From Deltaproteobacteria bacterium (GTDB lineage Bacteria > Myxococcota_A > SURF-8), in contig JAKQSH010000288.1 in assembly GCA_029570245.1 (NCBI GenBank), positions 1 through 5,819 on the forward strand: a stretch of 5,819 nt of DNA. Reading direction: 5' to 3'. A program made the position numbers and the translations under genes. Below the pieces are notes generated by a model. That model was given only the letters and a program-made list of their open reading frames with translations. It was not told where the DNA came from and did no database searches. How positions within the stretch are numbered: position 1 is the stretch's first letter; each line of letters opens with the position of its first letter. This document shows positions 1 to 5,112 of this stretch, in pieces.

Positions 1-154
1 GCAGAACATGTCCGCCGCCGAGTATGCCAATCATCAGCTTTTCGACCATGTCGTTCTGACCGATGATGCGTTTGCGTATCTGAGACGTAAGTTCGTCAAC
101 AAACTTGGATTCAGCCGCCACTTTCTGATTCAACAACTCGATTTCGTTGTACAT
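1..154 (-). CDS. MoxR-family AAA+ ATPase, N-terminal fragment (cut by window start)
   Basis: Only the first 51 codons are present; the gene runs off the left edge. The start is an ATG at 154-152 with a strong AGGAGG at 165-160, five bases upstream. The visible part has a charged helical N-terminus followed by RKRIIGQNDMVEKLMIGILG (residues 27-46) and then GGHVL. This is the conserved entry to the AAA+ module of MoxR ATPases, just ahead of the Walker A loop, which lies outside the window. MoxR ATPases are cytoplasmic chaperone-like enzymes, often encoded next to DUF58 and von Willebrand factor A proteins and involved in maturing metalloenzymes or envelope complexes. The family call rests on a short stretch, but the IIGQ...GGHVL pattern is characteristic. 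It is separated by 196 bases from the upstream TPR gene, so it may have its own promoter. Other AAA+ families are possible but less likely. Confidence 0.75.
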   Translation of the reverse strand, partial: MYNEIELLNQKVAAESKFVDELTSQIRKRIIGQNDMVEKLMIGILGGGHVL

Positions 155-342
155 TCAATCCTCCTGCCGCTGCGTTTCTTTTGTTTGCGCACGCCTGGTT
201 AAATCAAACAGGCCGGTCTTTTATCACATGCAAGGCTCGAAAAAAAGTTTTCGTCAACAAACCCGGCGCATTAAATCGCCGTTTTGTGCAGATTCAAACA
301 TTCGGGAAGCGAAAAATATTCCACCGGCAGAAGTGAAAATTT
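155..342. other. Intergenic region between the TPR gene and the MoxR gene
   Basis: About 190 bases without a convincing gene on either strand. The MoxR ribosome binding site is at 160-165. A weak hairpin with a 5-bp stem (CGGCG at 264-268, CGCCG at 277-281) is followed on the plus strand by TTTT, but no plus-strand gene reads into it. On the minus strand TTGACG (257-252) resembles a -35 box, yet the nearest -10-like box (GATAAA, 225-220) is 26 bases away, so no promoter for the MoxR gene can be assigned. Confidence 0.5.
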
Positions 343-362
343 CCGGCTTTTCAGGAAGCCGG
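343..362 (-). terminator. Possible rho-independent terminator overlapping the TPR stop codon
   Basis: Read on the minus strand, CCGGCTT (362-356), a 6-base loop and AAGCCGG (349-343) form a perfect 7-bp stem followed by AAATTTTC. The loop contains the TGA stop codon (353-351) of the TPR gene. The tail is a short mixed A/T run rather than a clean T tract, so termination strength is uncertain. The position at the end of the gene and the following 190-base gap fit a terminator or a 3'-end-stabilising hairpin. Confidence 0.4.
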
Positions 363-1646
363 CCTTATTTCGGGGTGTGAATCCAGCCACGGTTTCAAAA
401 GTTTATGATTTTTCATGTAAAATCCGGCAAATCGCGAGCGTTTGCGCTTGGGGCGGTCTTCATACTGTTCGGCCATGTCTTTTACCCATTCGCCATACTT
501 GATCTTTCTGACTGCCTTGTAAAAAGCCAGAGCTTCTCTGTCTTTTCCCGCCAGGCTGTAAATGTGTCCCAGAAATACGTTGGCCAGAAGCGGACCGTCG
601 TTGAACCGCGAGCTTTTAAGGGTTGACATTTTATGCAGAAACTGCAACGAAGGCGTATGACGCTCGGTGCATGCCAGAATGAAGGCAATGCGCATCTGAA
701 TAAGCAGCACGTCCGCAGAAACCATAAGTTCGGCATAACTGTTTGAATCCAGAGGAATTATGCTGCGGGCTCTGCGATAAGCAGCCAGGGCTTCTTCCCA
801 TTTGGGATATTTTACCATCACCTCGCCTTTAAGCATGTAAGCCAGATAGCTTTTCGGGTGCTCCCTTATGATAAGCTCGCACATGTCGGCGGCTTTCTGA
901 TGTTTTCCATATTTACCGCTATAAAGGTTGGTTAAAAAAACCTGAGCTAAAAAACGGAACGGCGACCCTGGAGCCGCTGCGCTCTCGACCTGACGGATAC
1001 CTTTTTTAAGGTCCCCGGTGGGAAACCCGATGAGATACATGATCGCTTTGGTAAAAGGCCCGAATATGCCGGTATAAAAATTGTAAATACCGTAAACCAG
1101 CAATGCGCCGTGCAGATTCGGACGGGATTTAAGGAGCTCCTGCATATAATTGAAGGCGCTTACACCATGATTGCGGGCGTCCAGATAATGTCTTTCTATG
1201 CCTGAATAAAAAGCCAGACCGGCTTCACACATTGCCAGATGGTAGGTGCCGGCGTCTTTTAATTCTTTGATTTTACGAACATTATTCGCAGTTTCAATAC
1301 ACTTCTGCAAATACGGCAGAACTTTTGTATCGCTGGTCAGACGGTCCCTGTCAATAAACAAGCGGCGGACTTTGGGCAGGGCAGCCCACAGGTAGGAACT
1401 GGGGAAATTAGGATGAAGTTCGATTTCCTTCTCCAGTTCAACGTCAAGGTTCAGCAGTTCTCCATCCTGAAAACGCTGCATGACGCCCCAGAGATGCTCG
1501 GTCATAAGGTATACGTCGTTGTCGGGGATTTTCGCCATGTCAGGCGGAGCCGCCGCCACAGATGAATAAAACACAGTAAAAACAAGTACAAAAAGAAAAG
1601 TCCTGCAAACACGGACTGACATGAAGCAGCTCACGATAAACCTCAT
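351..1646 (-). CDS. Exported TPR-like repeat protein of unknown function
   Basis: A 431-residue protein with an N-terminal signal peptide: basic residues R11 and R15, a hydrophobic core at about 16-30, and an AAA-P cleavage context at 31-34. No lipobox cysteine is seen, so a soluble periplasmic or surface location is likely. The rest is mostly helical with TPR-like repeats, clearest at about 232-264, 266-298 and 352-380. The central segment, LLVYGIYNFYTGIFGPF (182-198) then GFPTGDLKKGIRQVESAA (207-224), resembles repeat proteins with an Iml2/TTC39-like layout; this is recalled similarity, not a search result. TPR proteins serve as protein-protein scaffolds, and no catalytic motif is visible. 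ATG 1646 is the first in-frame ATG after an upstream stop but lacks a clear ribosome binding site. GTG at codon 5, with AGG six bases upstream, or ATG at codon 9 would still keep the signal peptide. The gene lies 87 bases downstream of the putative anti-sigma gene on the same strand. A -10-like TAGAAT (1696-1691) lies between them without a good -35 box, so it may be co-transcribed or have a weak promoter of its own. Confidence 0.8.
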   Translation of the reverse strand: MRFIVSCFMSVRVCRTFLFVLVFTVFYSSVAAAPPDMAKIPDNDVYLMTEHLWGVMQRFQDGELLNLDVELEKEIELHPNFPSSYLWAALPKVRRLFIDRDRLTSDTKVLPYLQKCIETANNVRKIKELKDAGTYHLAMCEAGLAFYSGIERHYLDARNHGVSAFNYMQELLKSRPNLHGALLVYGIYNFYTGIFGPFTKAIMYLIGFPTGDLKKGIRQVESAAAPGSPFRFLAQVFLTNLYSGKYGKHQKAADMCELIIREHPKSYLAYMLKGEVMVKYPKWEEALAAYRRARSIIPLDSNSYAELMVSADVLLIQMRIAFILACTERHTPSLQFLHKMSTLKSSRFNDGPLLANVFLGHIYSLAGKDREALAFYKAVRKIKYGEWVKDMAEQYEDRPKRKRSRFAGFYMKNHKLLKPWLDSHPEIRPAS

Positions 1647-1733
1647 AGTGTGTAAAACAATTGCCTGATAAAAGCAGTTTTCAGGAGGGTATTCTACTCG
1701 CAGTCAGAACGAAAAGCACGGTAAAAAACAGGA

Positions 1734-2249
1734 TCAGAGCCAGTCCTCGTCGGCCAGGCTGTCGTAACTGCCGTAAGAGTCCCAGTCCCAGCCGTGAACA
1801 AACTCGTCCTTCCAGTATTTGTCTATTGGTTTATCAATTATTTCTGCAAGATGCCTGTCCATCTGCTCAAGCTCGTCCGAACTGTGACTGGCAAGTACGG
1901 TTTTAAGAGTGTCGGCATCAAGTGAGTTCGAAACGGCATTGTCTGATTCTGCAGCAACCTGGAACGATGCGCCTTTCACTTCAATGTCGTCCATCTCATA
2001 TGAATTAAGCAACAGAACGCTGACAATAAGCACAACCGAAACCGTAGCCGCCGGAACCGTCACCCACGGACTGCTTATCAACTGCATGAAATATCTTATC
2101 TTATGCCGCTTTGCAACCTGTGCGAATGTAGCTTTTTCCATGCGGCGCAGCATGGCGTCTGAAATTTCAGGGGTAAGTAGTTCGAAATACTTCTTCAGTT
2201 CCTGCTCCTGCTTTTTTTCCTGCTCATGCGTCATAAATTCATCCTTCAT
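1734..2249 (-). CDS. Putative anti-sigma factor, single-pass membrane protein
   Basis: A 171-residue protein with three parts: a charged, helical cytoplasmic segment rich in E, K and Q (1-60), one hydrophobic membrane span (about 62-82), and an acidic exported tail (83-171) ending in an aromatic and aspartate-rich stretch (about 146-170). The start codon lies inside the end of the sigma factor gene with an 11-base overlap. GGAGGA at 2260-2255 sits five bases before it, which supports this ATG; ATG at codon 6, preceded by AAGGA, is an alternative start. Overlap with an ECF sigma gene plus N-in, single-span topology is the usual layout of a membrane anti-sigma factor that binds sigma until an envelope signal triggers its proteolysis. 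That role is inferred from context. The N-terminal domain lacks the HxxxCxxC zinc-binding motif of ZAS anti-sigma factors, and the segment about 25-45 (LTPEISDAMLRRMEKATFAQ) could be the sigma-binding helix. It could instead be an unrelated membrane protein co-expressed with the sigma factor. Confidence 0.7.
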   Translation of the reverse strand: MKDEFMTHEQEKKQEQELKKYFELLTPEISDAMLRRMEKATFAQVAKRHKIRYFMQLISSPWVTVPAATVSVVLIVSVLLLNSYEMDDIEVKGASFQVAAESDNAVSNSLDADTLKTVLASHSSDELEQMDRHLAEIIDKPIDKYWKDEFVHGWDWDSYGSYDSLADEDWL

Positions 2250-2772
2250 CGGATTCCTCCATTAACTCGGCCAGCTTTTTTCTGGCACGATGAATGGCGA
2301 CCCTCGTTGCTCCATCCTGCTTGCCGACAATTGCGGCGATCTGTTCCGAACTCAGGTCTTCGCCGATTTTCAGTTCCAGCAGCAGTTTTTCTTCCTCATT
2401 CAAACGACCGAACGCATTCGCCAGCCGCCCTATATTTTCCTTATCAAGCAGTTCCGAAAGCGGATTGCGATGTTCCACATCCTCCGGGACTTCGTCCCAG
2501 CCGTTTATTTCCCGTCCGCTCCTGCGCGCGCGGTCATATGCTTCGTTGAGGGCAATACGGACAACCCATGACGAAAACCGCGAACGTCCTTCAAATCCTT
2601 CTATGTTTTCAATGGCTTTAACAAAAGCCTCCTGCACGATGTCCCAGGCTTCAGCTTCGTTTCGGACCCGGCGCATAATGACTCTGAATACCATCCCGGC
2701 GTTGGCCCTGAAAAGCTCCCCGAAAGCTTCGCGGTCATATCCAGCTTTTTCGGCCAGGAGCTTTTCTTCCAT
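2239..2772 (-). CDS. ECF-type RNA polymerase sigma factor (sigma-70 family)
   Basis: A 177-residue protein of normal ECF length with the two expected domains and no sigma-3 domain. Region 2 spans about 13-85 and includes the core-binding motif around DIVQEAFVKA (44-53) and the -10 recognition helix around SRFSSWVVRIALNEAYDRAR (64-83). An acidic linker follows (88-107). Region 4 spans about 108-172, with the helix-turn-helix LSSEQIAAIVGKQDGATRVA (140-159) followed by IHRARKKLAEL (160-170). It directs RNA polymerase to a small regulon in the cytoplasm. The ATG start has AAGGA at 2783-2779, six bases upstream. Its 3' end overlaps the start of the membrane protein at 1734-2249 by 11 bases, which suggests translational coupling and a sigma/anti-sigma pair. 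An ECF-like promoter just upstream (2824-2851, minus strand) suggests autoregulation. The signal it answers to cannot be read from the sequence. Confidence 0.95.
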   Translation of the reverse strand: MEEKLLAEKAGYDREAFGELFRANAGMVFRVIMRRVRNEAEAWDIVQEAFVKAIENIEGFEGRSRFSSWVVRIALNEAYDRARRSGREINGWDEVPEDVEHRNPLSELLDKENIGRLANAFGRLNEEEKLLLELKIGEDLSSEQIAAIVGKQDGATRVAIHRARKKLAELMEESDEG

Positions 2773-2784
2773 GCACCGTCCTTT

Positions 2785-2808
2785 TCACGCGTTCGACAGA
2801 ACGATCAT
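2785..2808 (-). promoter_or_regulatory. Possible 7-codon leader ORF upstream of the sigma gene
   Basis: On the minus strand an ATG at 2808-2806 is preceded by AGGA at 2817-2814, five bases away, and opens a 7-residue ORF (MIVLSNA) that stops with TGA at 2787-2785. The stop lies two bases before the AAGGA ribosome binding site of the sigma gene. The reading frame overlaps a small hairpin (CGTTC/GAACG, 2803-2790). If transcription starts near 2817, as the predicted ECF promoter implies, the ribosome binding site would be at the very 5' end of the RNA, which weakens the case. This may be chance. Confidence 0.25.
2790..2803 (-). other. Short hairpin in the sigma gene leader
   Basis: CGTTC and GAACG form a perfect 5-bp stem around a 4-base loop, 17 bases upstream of the sigma start codon. 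It is not followed by a T tract, so it is not a terminator. It could affect leader stability or access to the ribosome binding site. Confidence 0.3.
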
Positions 2809-2823
2809 GCCTTTCCTGAAATA

Positions 2824-2851
2824 TAGACGCAACAGCTTCAATAATGTTACA
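2824..2851 (-). promoter_or_regulatory. Predicted ECF-sigma promoter of the sigma/anti-sigma operon
   Basis: Read on the minus strand, a -35 element TGTAAC (2851-2846) is followed after exactly 16 bases by a -10 element CGTCTA (2829-2824). An AAC motif, a 16- to 17-base spacer and CGTC is the recurring promoter pattern of ECF sigma factors, which commonly transcribe their own genes. The expected transcript start is near 2816-2819, giving a leader of about 45 bases before the sigma ATG. TATATT (2824-2819) could also act as a housekeeping -10 box, but it has no matching -35 box. Autoregulation by this sigma factor is an inference. Confidence 0.6.
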
Positions 2852-2877
2852 GAATTCCCGCCCGATTGCCCAGCCAC

Positions 2878-2910
2878 TTTTTCAAGCTTTTTTCAAGGCC
2901 GTTTTTTTAC
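2878..2910 (+). promoter_or_regulatory. Repeated T-tracts upstream of the NTPase/oxidoreductase promoter
   Basis: TTTTTCAAG occurs twice with an 11-base period (2878-2886 and 2889-2897), and a third run of seven T follows at 2902-2908, directly before the candidate -35 box. Runs spaced near one helical turn bend DNA, and A/T-rich DNA upstream of -35 can act as an UP element. That function is inferred. Confidence 0.35.
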
Positions 2911-2939
2911 TTGCTTTTGAAGGATACACTTACTAATCT
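2911..2939 (+). promoter_or_regulatory. Candidate housekeeping promoter of the NTPase-oxidoreductase operon
   Basis: TTGCTT (2911-2916) and TAATCT (2934-2939) are separated by 17 bases, the usual sigma-70 spacing, with A/T-rich DNA just upstream. The -35 box matches the consensus at three of six positions, so the call is modest. TACACT (2925-2930) is an alternative -10 box without a convincing -35 box. The expected start near 2946 gives a leader of about 47 bases. Confidence 0.35.
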
Positions 2940-2944
2940 ACTCG

Positions 2945-2977
2945 GCACGGAAGCGTGTGTTGCAAAAGTTGCGCAAC
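2945..2977 (+). promoter_or_regulatory. Leader hairpin and 10-bp palindrome upstream of the NTPase gene
   Basis: CACG (2946-2949) and CGTG (2954-2957) can pair around a GAAG loop, with an added G-U pair. Eleven bases further on is the perfect palindrome GTTGCGCAAC (2968-2977), whose first half GTTGC is also repeated at 2959-2963. The palindrome ends four bases before the GAGG ribosome binding site (2982-2985). Its position downstream of the likely promoter would suit a repressor operator or an RNA element controlling translation. No known regulator site is recognised. Confidence 0.35.
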
Positions 2978-2992
2978 CGTTGAGGCATTACA

Positions 2993-3715
2993 TTGGACGT
3001 TGAAATAAACCTTAAAAAAATCATCCTGTTCATAGGAAATTACGGCAGTGGAAAAACCGAAGTCGCCGTTAATTTCGCAATAAATCAGGCAAAACAGGGC
3101 AAAACAGTTCGACTGGTTGACCTGGACATTGTAAATCCATACTTCCGATCACGCGAATGCCGGGATACGCTGGAATCACAGGGAATAAAGGTCATTCTGC
3201 CCGGTGACGGCTACCTAAACGCCGATCTGCCGATAATCGCACCGGAAGTTCGCGGCTCTATCGAACGCGAAGACGGCATCACAATTCTGGATGTCGGCGG
3301 CGACAAAGTAGGTGCAACGGTTCTTGGAAGCCTGGCGGCGTCGATCAGCCGATCAGGGTTCGACATGCTGCTGGTTCACAACGCCCGCAGACCCTTTACC
3401 GATACCGTAGAAGGTTCGGTGACGATTGCGCGTGAAATCGAAGCCGCCGCAAGACTGAAGCTGAGCGGCGTTATAGGCAACACGCATCTTATGGATAATA
3501 CCAGCACCGAAATTCTATACGAAGGTTGTGAAAAAACGAGGCAGGTAAGCAAAGCGCTTGACCTGCCTTTTTTGTTCATAAGCGCCGAACAGCGTTTGCT
3601 TGACGGACTGGACATGAACAGAATTGGCGTGCCGGTTCTGCCTCTTACACGCCTGCTGCTGCCCCCGTGGCGCAGAAAAGAGAAACTTGGACCGGCGAAT
3701 TTTCTGCTTGGTTAG
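2993..3715 (+). CDS. P-loop NTPase of the oxidoreductase operon (CobQ/MinD/ParA-like)
   Basis: A 240-residue cytoplasmic P-loop protein. Walker A is GNYGSGKT (15-22). A switch-like LVDLDIVNPYFRSRE follows (41-55), then Walker B ILDVGGDKVGA (98-108) and an N-rich guanine/adenine-contact-like segment GVIGNTHLMDNTS (159-171). The D-x-D and DVGGD motifs and the overall size fit the SIMIBI class that includes CobQ/CobB/MinD/ParA domains. The signature lysine of MinD/ParA at the second position of Walker A is absent (asparagine here). The start is TTG, supported by GAGG seven bases upstream (2982-2985); no in-frame ATG is available nearby. Proteins of this kind are often found next to 2-oxoacid:ferredoxin oxidoreductase genes in anaerobes (recalled knowledge), but their job is not established. 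Assembly or metal-cluster delivery for the enzyme is a reasonable guess. It lies 38 bases upstream of the delta subunit gene and is probably co-transcribed with it. Confidence 0.85.
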   Translation: MDVEINLKKIILFIGNYGSGKTEVAVNFAINQAKQGKTVRLVDLDIVNPYFRSRECRDTLESQGIKVILPGDGYLNADLPIIAPEVRGSIEREDGITILDVGGDKVGATVLGSLAASISRSGFDMLLVHNARRPFTDTVEGSVTIAREIEAAARLKLSGVIGNTHLMDNTSTEILYEGCEKTRQVSKALDLPFLFISAEQRLLDGLDMNRIGVPVLPLTRLLLPPWRRKEKLGPANFLLG

Positions 3716-3727
3716 CCGAAAACGGCT
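3714..3727 (+). other. Small hairpin at the NTPase stop codon
   Basis: AGCCG and CGGCT form a 5-bp stem around an AAAA loop and overlap the TAG stop codon (3713-3715). No T tract follows, so it is unlikely to stop transcription. It could mark an RNA processing or stability point between the NTPase and enzyme cistrons. Confidence 0.3.
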
Positions 3728-3753
3728 TGATAATCAATATCTAAGGAGTCGAT

Positions 3754-3966
3754 ATGCCGAGGATAACTATTGAGAAAGACCGCTGCAAAGGCTGCCAGCT
3801 GTGCGTTAAAGCCTGCCCGCAACGCATACTGGACCTGTCGAAGGAGCTGAACGTCAAAGGCTACTTCTACGCCATCGTGGTTGATCCGTCGCGCTGCGTG
3901 GGCTGCATGATGTGCGCCATTACCTGCCCCGACGTTGCCATAGAAATAGGCCCCAACGGCGAGTGA
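3754..3966 (+). CDS. 2-oxoacid:ferredoxin oxidoreductase delta subunit, 2x[4Fe-4S] ferredoxin-like
   Basis: A 70-residue protein with two complete cluster motifs of the form CxxCxxCxxxCP: C11, C14, C17 and C21, then C48, C51, C54 and C58. It therefore carries two [4Fe-4S] clusters, with each fourth cysteine followed by proline as in bacterial ferredoxins. The length, the short N-terminus MPRITIEKDRCKGC and the position directly upstream of the alpha gene fit the delta subunit (KorD/VorD type) of a four-subunit 2-oxoacid:ferredoxin oxidoreductase. This subunit relays electrons from the catalytic beta subunit to external ferredoxin. The ATG is preceded by AAGGAG (3743-3748), five bases away. 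A free ferredoxin is the alternative, but the operon context favours a subunit. Confidence 0.92.
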   Translation: MPRITIEKDRCKGCQLCVKACPQRILDLSKELNVKGYFYAIVVDPSRCVGCMMCAITCPDVAIEIGPNGE

Positions 3967-3991
3967 CGTAATCTGTTCGATCATTAAATCC

Positions 3992-4008
3992 CAAGCGGCG
4001 GAGGCTTG
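3992..4008 (+). promoter_or_regulatory. Hairpin presenting the alpha-subunit ribosome binding site
   Basis: CAAGC (3992-3996) and GCTTG (4004-4008) can form a 5-bp stem around a 7-base loop, GGCGGAG. The ribosome binding site GGAGG (4000-4004), eight bases before the alpha ATG, lies in the loop and first stem pair. The fold could tune translation of the alpha subunit relative to delta. Only the pairing is seen; regulation is inferred. Confidence 0.3.
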
Positions 4009-4012
4009 TAAC

Positions 4013-5089
4013 ATGTCAAAAAAACTTATGAAAGGCTGTGAAGCTATTGGTGAGGCGGCGATTTACGCCGGAGCCAAGAATTATTTCTGCTACCCGATCA
4101 CGCCACAGTCGGAAGTGGCCGAATACCTGTCCCGCAGAATGCCGGAAGTTGGAGGAGTGTTCCTTCAGGCCGAATCCGAAGTGGCGGCCTCAAACATGCT
4201 TTTCGGCGCCGGAGCCACCGGAGTGAGAGCATTCACCACTTCATCCAGCCCCGGAATCAGCCTGATGTCTGAGGCGATTTCTTATATAACTGCCGCAGAA
4301 CTGCCGGTGGTGTTTGTCAACATCGTGCGGGCCGGCCCCGGACTGGGCGGCATTCTGCCTGCACAGGGCGATTATTTCCAGGCTACCAAAGGCGGCGGAC
4401 ACGGCGATTACCGTCTCATGGTGCTGGCTCCTTCTACTGTTCAGGAAGCGGTGGATTTGACGATTCTGGCTTTCGACAAAGCCGACGAATACCGCAATCC
4501 GGTTATGGTGCTGGGAGACGGCATGATAGGACAGATGATGGAGCCGGTTGAATTCCCTGAGAATTACAAACCCAAATATCAGGACCACTCCGGTTGGGCC
4601 ACCACCGGCTGCGAGGGACGCGAGCCTCACATCGTAAAAACGCTCTTCCTTGACCCGGCTCTGTGCGATAAACACAACGAAAAAATGGCGGCAAAATATC
4701 GCCGTTTCGAAGAGTCGGAAATCCGCTACGAAGAATACAACATGGACGGCGAATACGAAGTGTTGATTGTCAGCTACGGCACCATGGCGCGCATCTGCAA
4801 AACCGCCATTGAAGACCTGAGCAAAAAAGGTATTAAAGTCGGCCTGCTGCGCCCGATTTCGCTGTATCCGTTCCCCAGAGAAGCGGTTTTGAAGGCTGCA
4901 GACCGCAAACATGTAAAAGCTGTGGCTTCGATTGAAATGAGTATGGGTCAGATGGTGGAAGATGTCGAACGCGCCGTGGCCGGTACAAAGAAGGTGTCTT
5001 TCTTCGGTCATGCCGGTGGCATAGTACCGACGCCAGACGAAATAATCGAATTCGTATCTTCTCTTGCCAAGCGCCCCGAAGGCGTATAA
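4013..5089 (+). CDS. vorB: 2-oxoacid:ferredoxin oxidoreductase alpha subunit (VorB/KorA type)
   Basis: A 358-residue protein of typical length for the VorB-like alpha subunit. It has an N-terminal pyrimidine-binding (PYR) transketolase-type domain (about 1-185), with YPITP (27-31), QAESE (52-56), TSSSPG (76-81) and GGGHGDYR (127-134). A C-terminal domain follows (about 245-350), with SYGTMAR (254-260), LLRPISLYPFP (278-288) and EMSMGQM (308-314). With the beta subunit it forms the thiamine-diphosphate active site that decarboxylates a 2-oxoacid, adds CoA and yields acyl-CoA and reduced ferredoxin in the cytoplasm. The sequence most resembles proteins annotated as 3-methyl-2-oxobutanoate dehydrogenase subunit VorB. 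Close relatives are annotated KorA (2-oxoglutarate), so the substrate is not settled. The start ATG has GGAGG eight bases upstream. It sits 46 bases after the delta gene and 23 bases before the beta gene, in one operon. Confidence 0.95.
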   Translation: MSKKLMKGCEAIGEAAIYAGAKNYFCYPITPQSEVAEYLSRRMPEVGGVFLQAESEVAASNMLFGAGATGVRAFTTSSSPGISLMSEAISYITAAELPVVFVNIVRAGPGLGGILPAQGDYFQATKGGGHGDYRLMVLAPSTVQEAVDLTILAFDKADEYRNPVMVLGDGMIGQMMEPVEFPENYKPKYQDHSGWATTGCEGREPHIVKTLFLDPALCDKHNEKMAAKYRRFEESEIRYEEYNMDGEYEVLIVSYGTMARICKTAIEDLSKKGIKVGLLRPISLYPFPREAVLKAADRKHVKAVASIEMSMGQMVEDVERAVAGTKKVSFFGHAGGIVPTPDEIIEFVSSLAKRPEGV

Positions 5090-5112
5090 CGCAGGCTCGA
5101 AGGGAGTTGAAG

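Noticed and set aside
220..257. TTGACG and GATAAA on the minus strand as a promoter for the MoxR gene
   Set aside because: The two boxes are 26 bases apart, far from the 16-18 needed. GAAAAC in the same stretch is not followed by CGTC at ECF spacing either.
264..285. CGGCG/CGCCG hairpin followed by TTTT on the plus strand, like a terminator
   Set aside because: No plus-strand gene reads toward it, the stem is only 5 bp with an 8-base loop, and on the minus strand no T tract follows.
1664..1685. CCTGA/TCAGG inverted repeat between the anti-sigma and TPR genes as a terminator
   Set aside because: The stem is five pairs with a 12-base A/T-rich interior and has no clean T tract on the minus strand, so it is too weak to call.
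1719..1747. T6 run just after the anti-sigma stop codon as a rho-independent terminator
   Set aside because: Only a 4-bp AGGA/TCCT stem with a 10-base loop precedes the T run, which is not enough for a stable terminator hairpin.
1909..2265. Plus-strand open frame antisense to the putative anti-sigma gene
   Set aside because: Its S- and C-rich composition, lack of a domain and full overlap with the minus-strand gene, which has a ribosome binding site and a membrane span, mark it as a shadow.
2294..2920. Plus-strand open frame of 208 codons across the sigma gene and intergenic region
   Set aside because: It is antisense to the clear ECF sigma gene, is very serine-rich, and has no family resemblance; it is a shadow of the sigma coding frame.
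4241..5011. Long minus-strand open frame of 256 codons inside the alpha-subunit gene
   Set aside because: It lies entirely opposite a well-supported VorB/KorA gene, shows no recognisable domain and is rich in H, F and R, as expected of a shadow frame.
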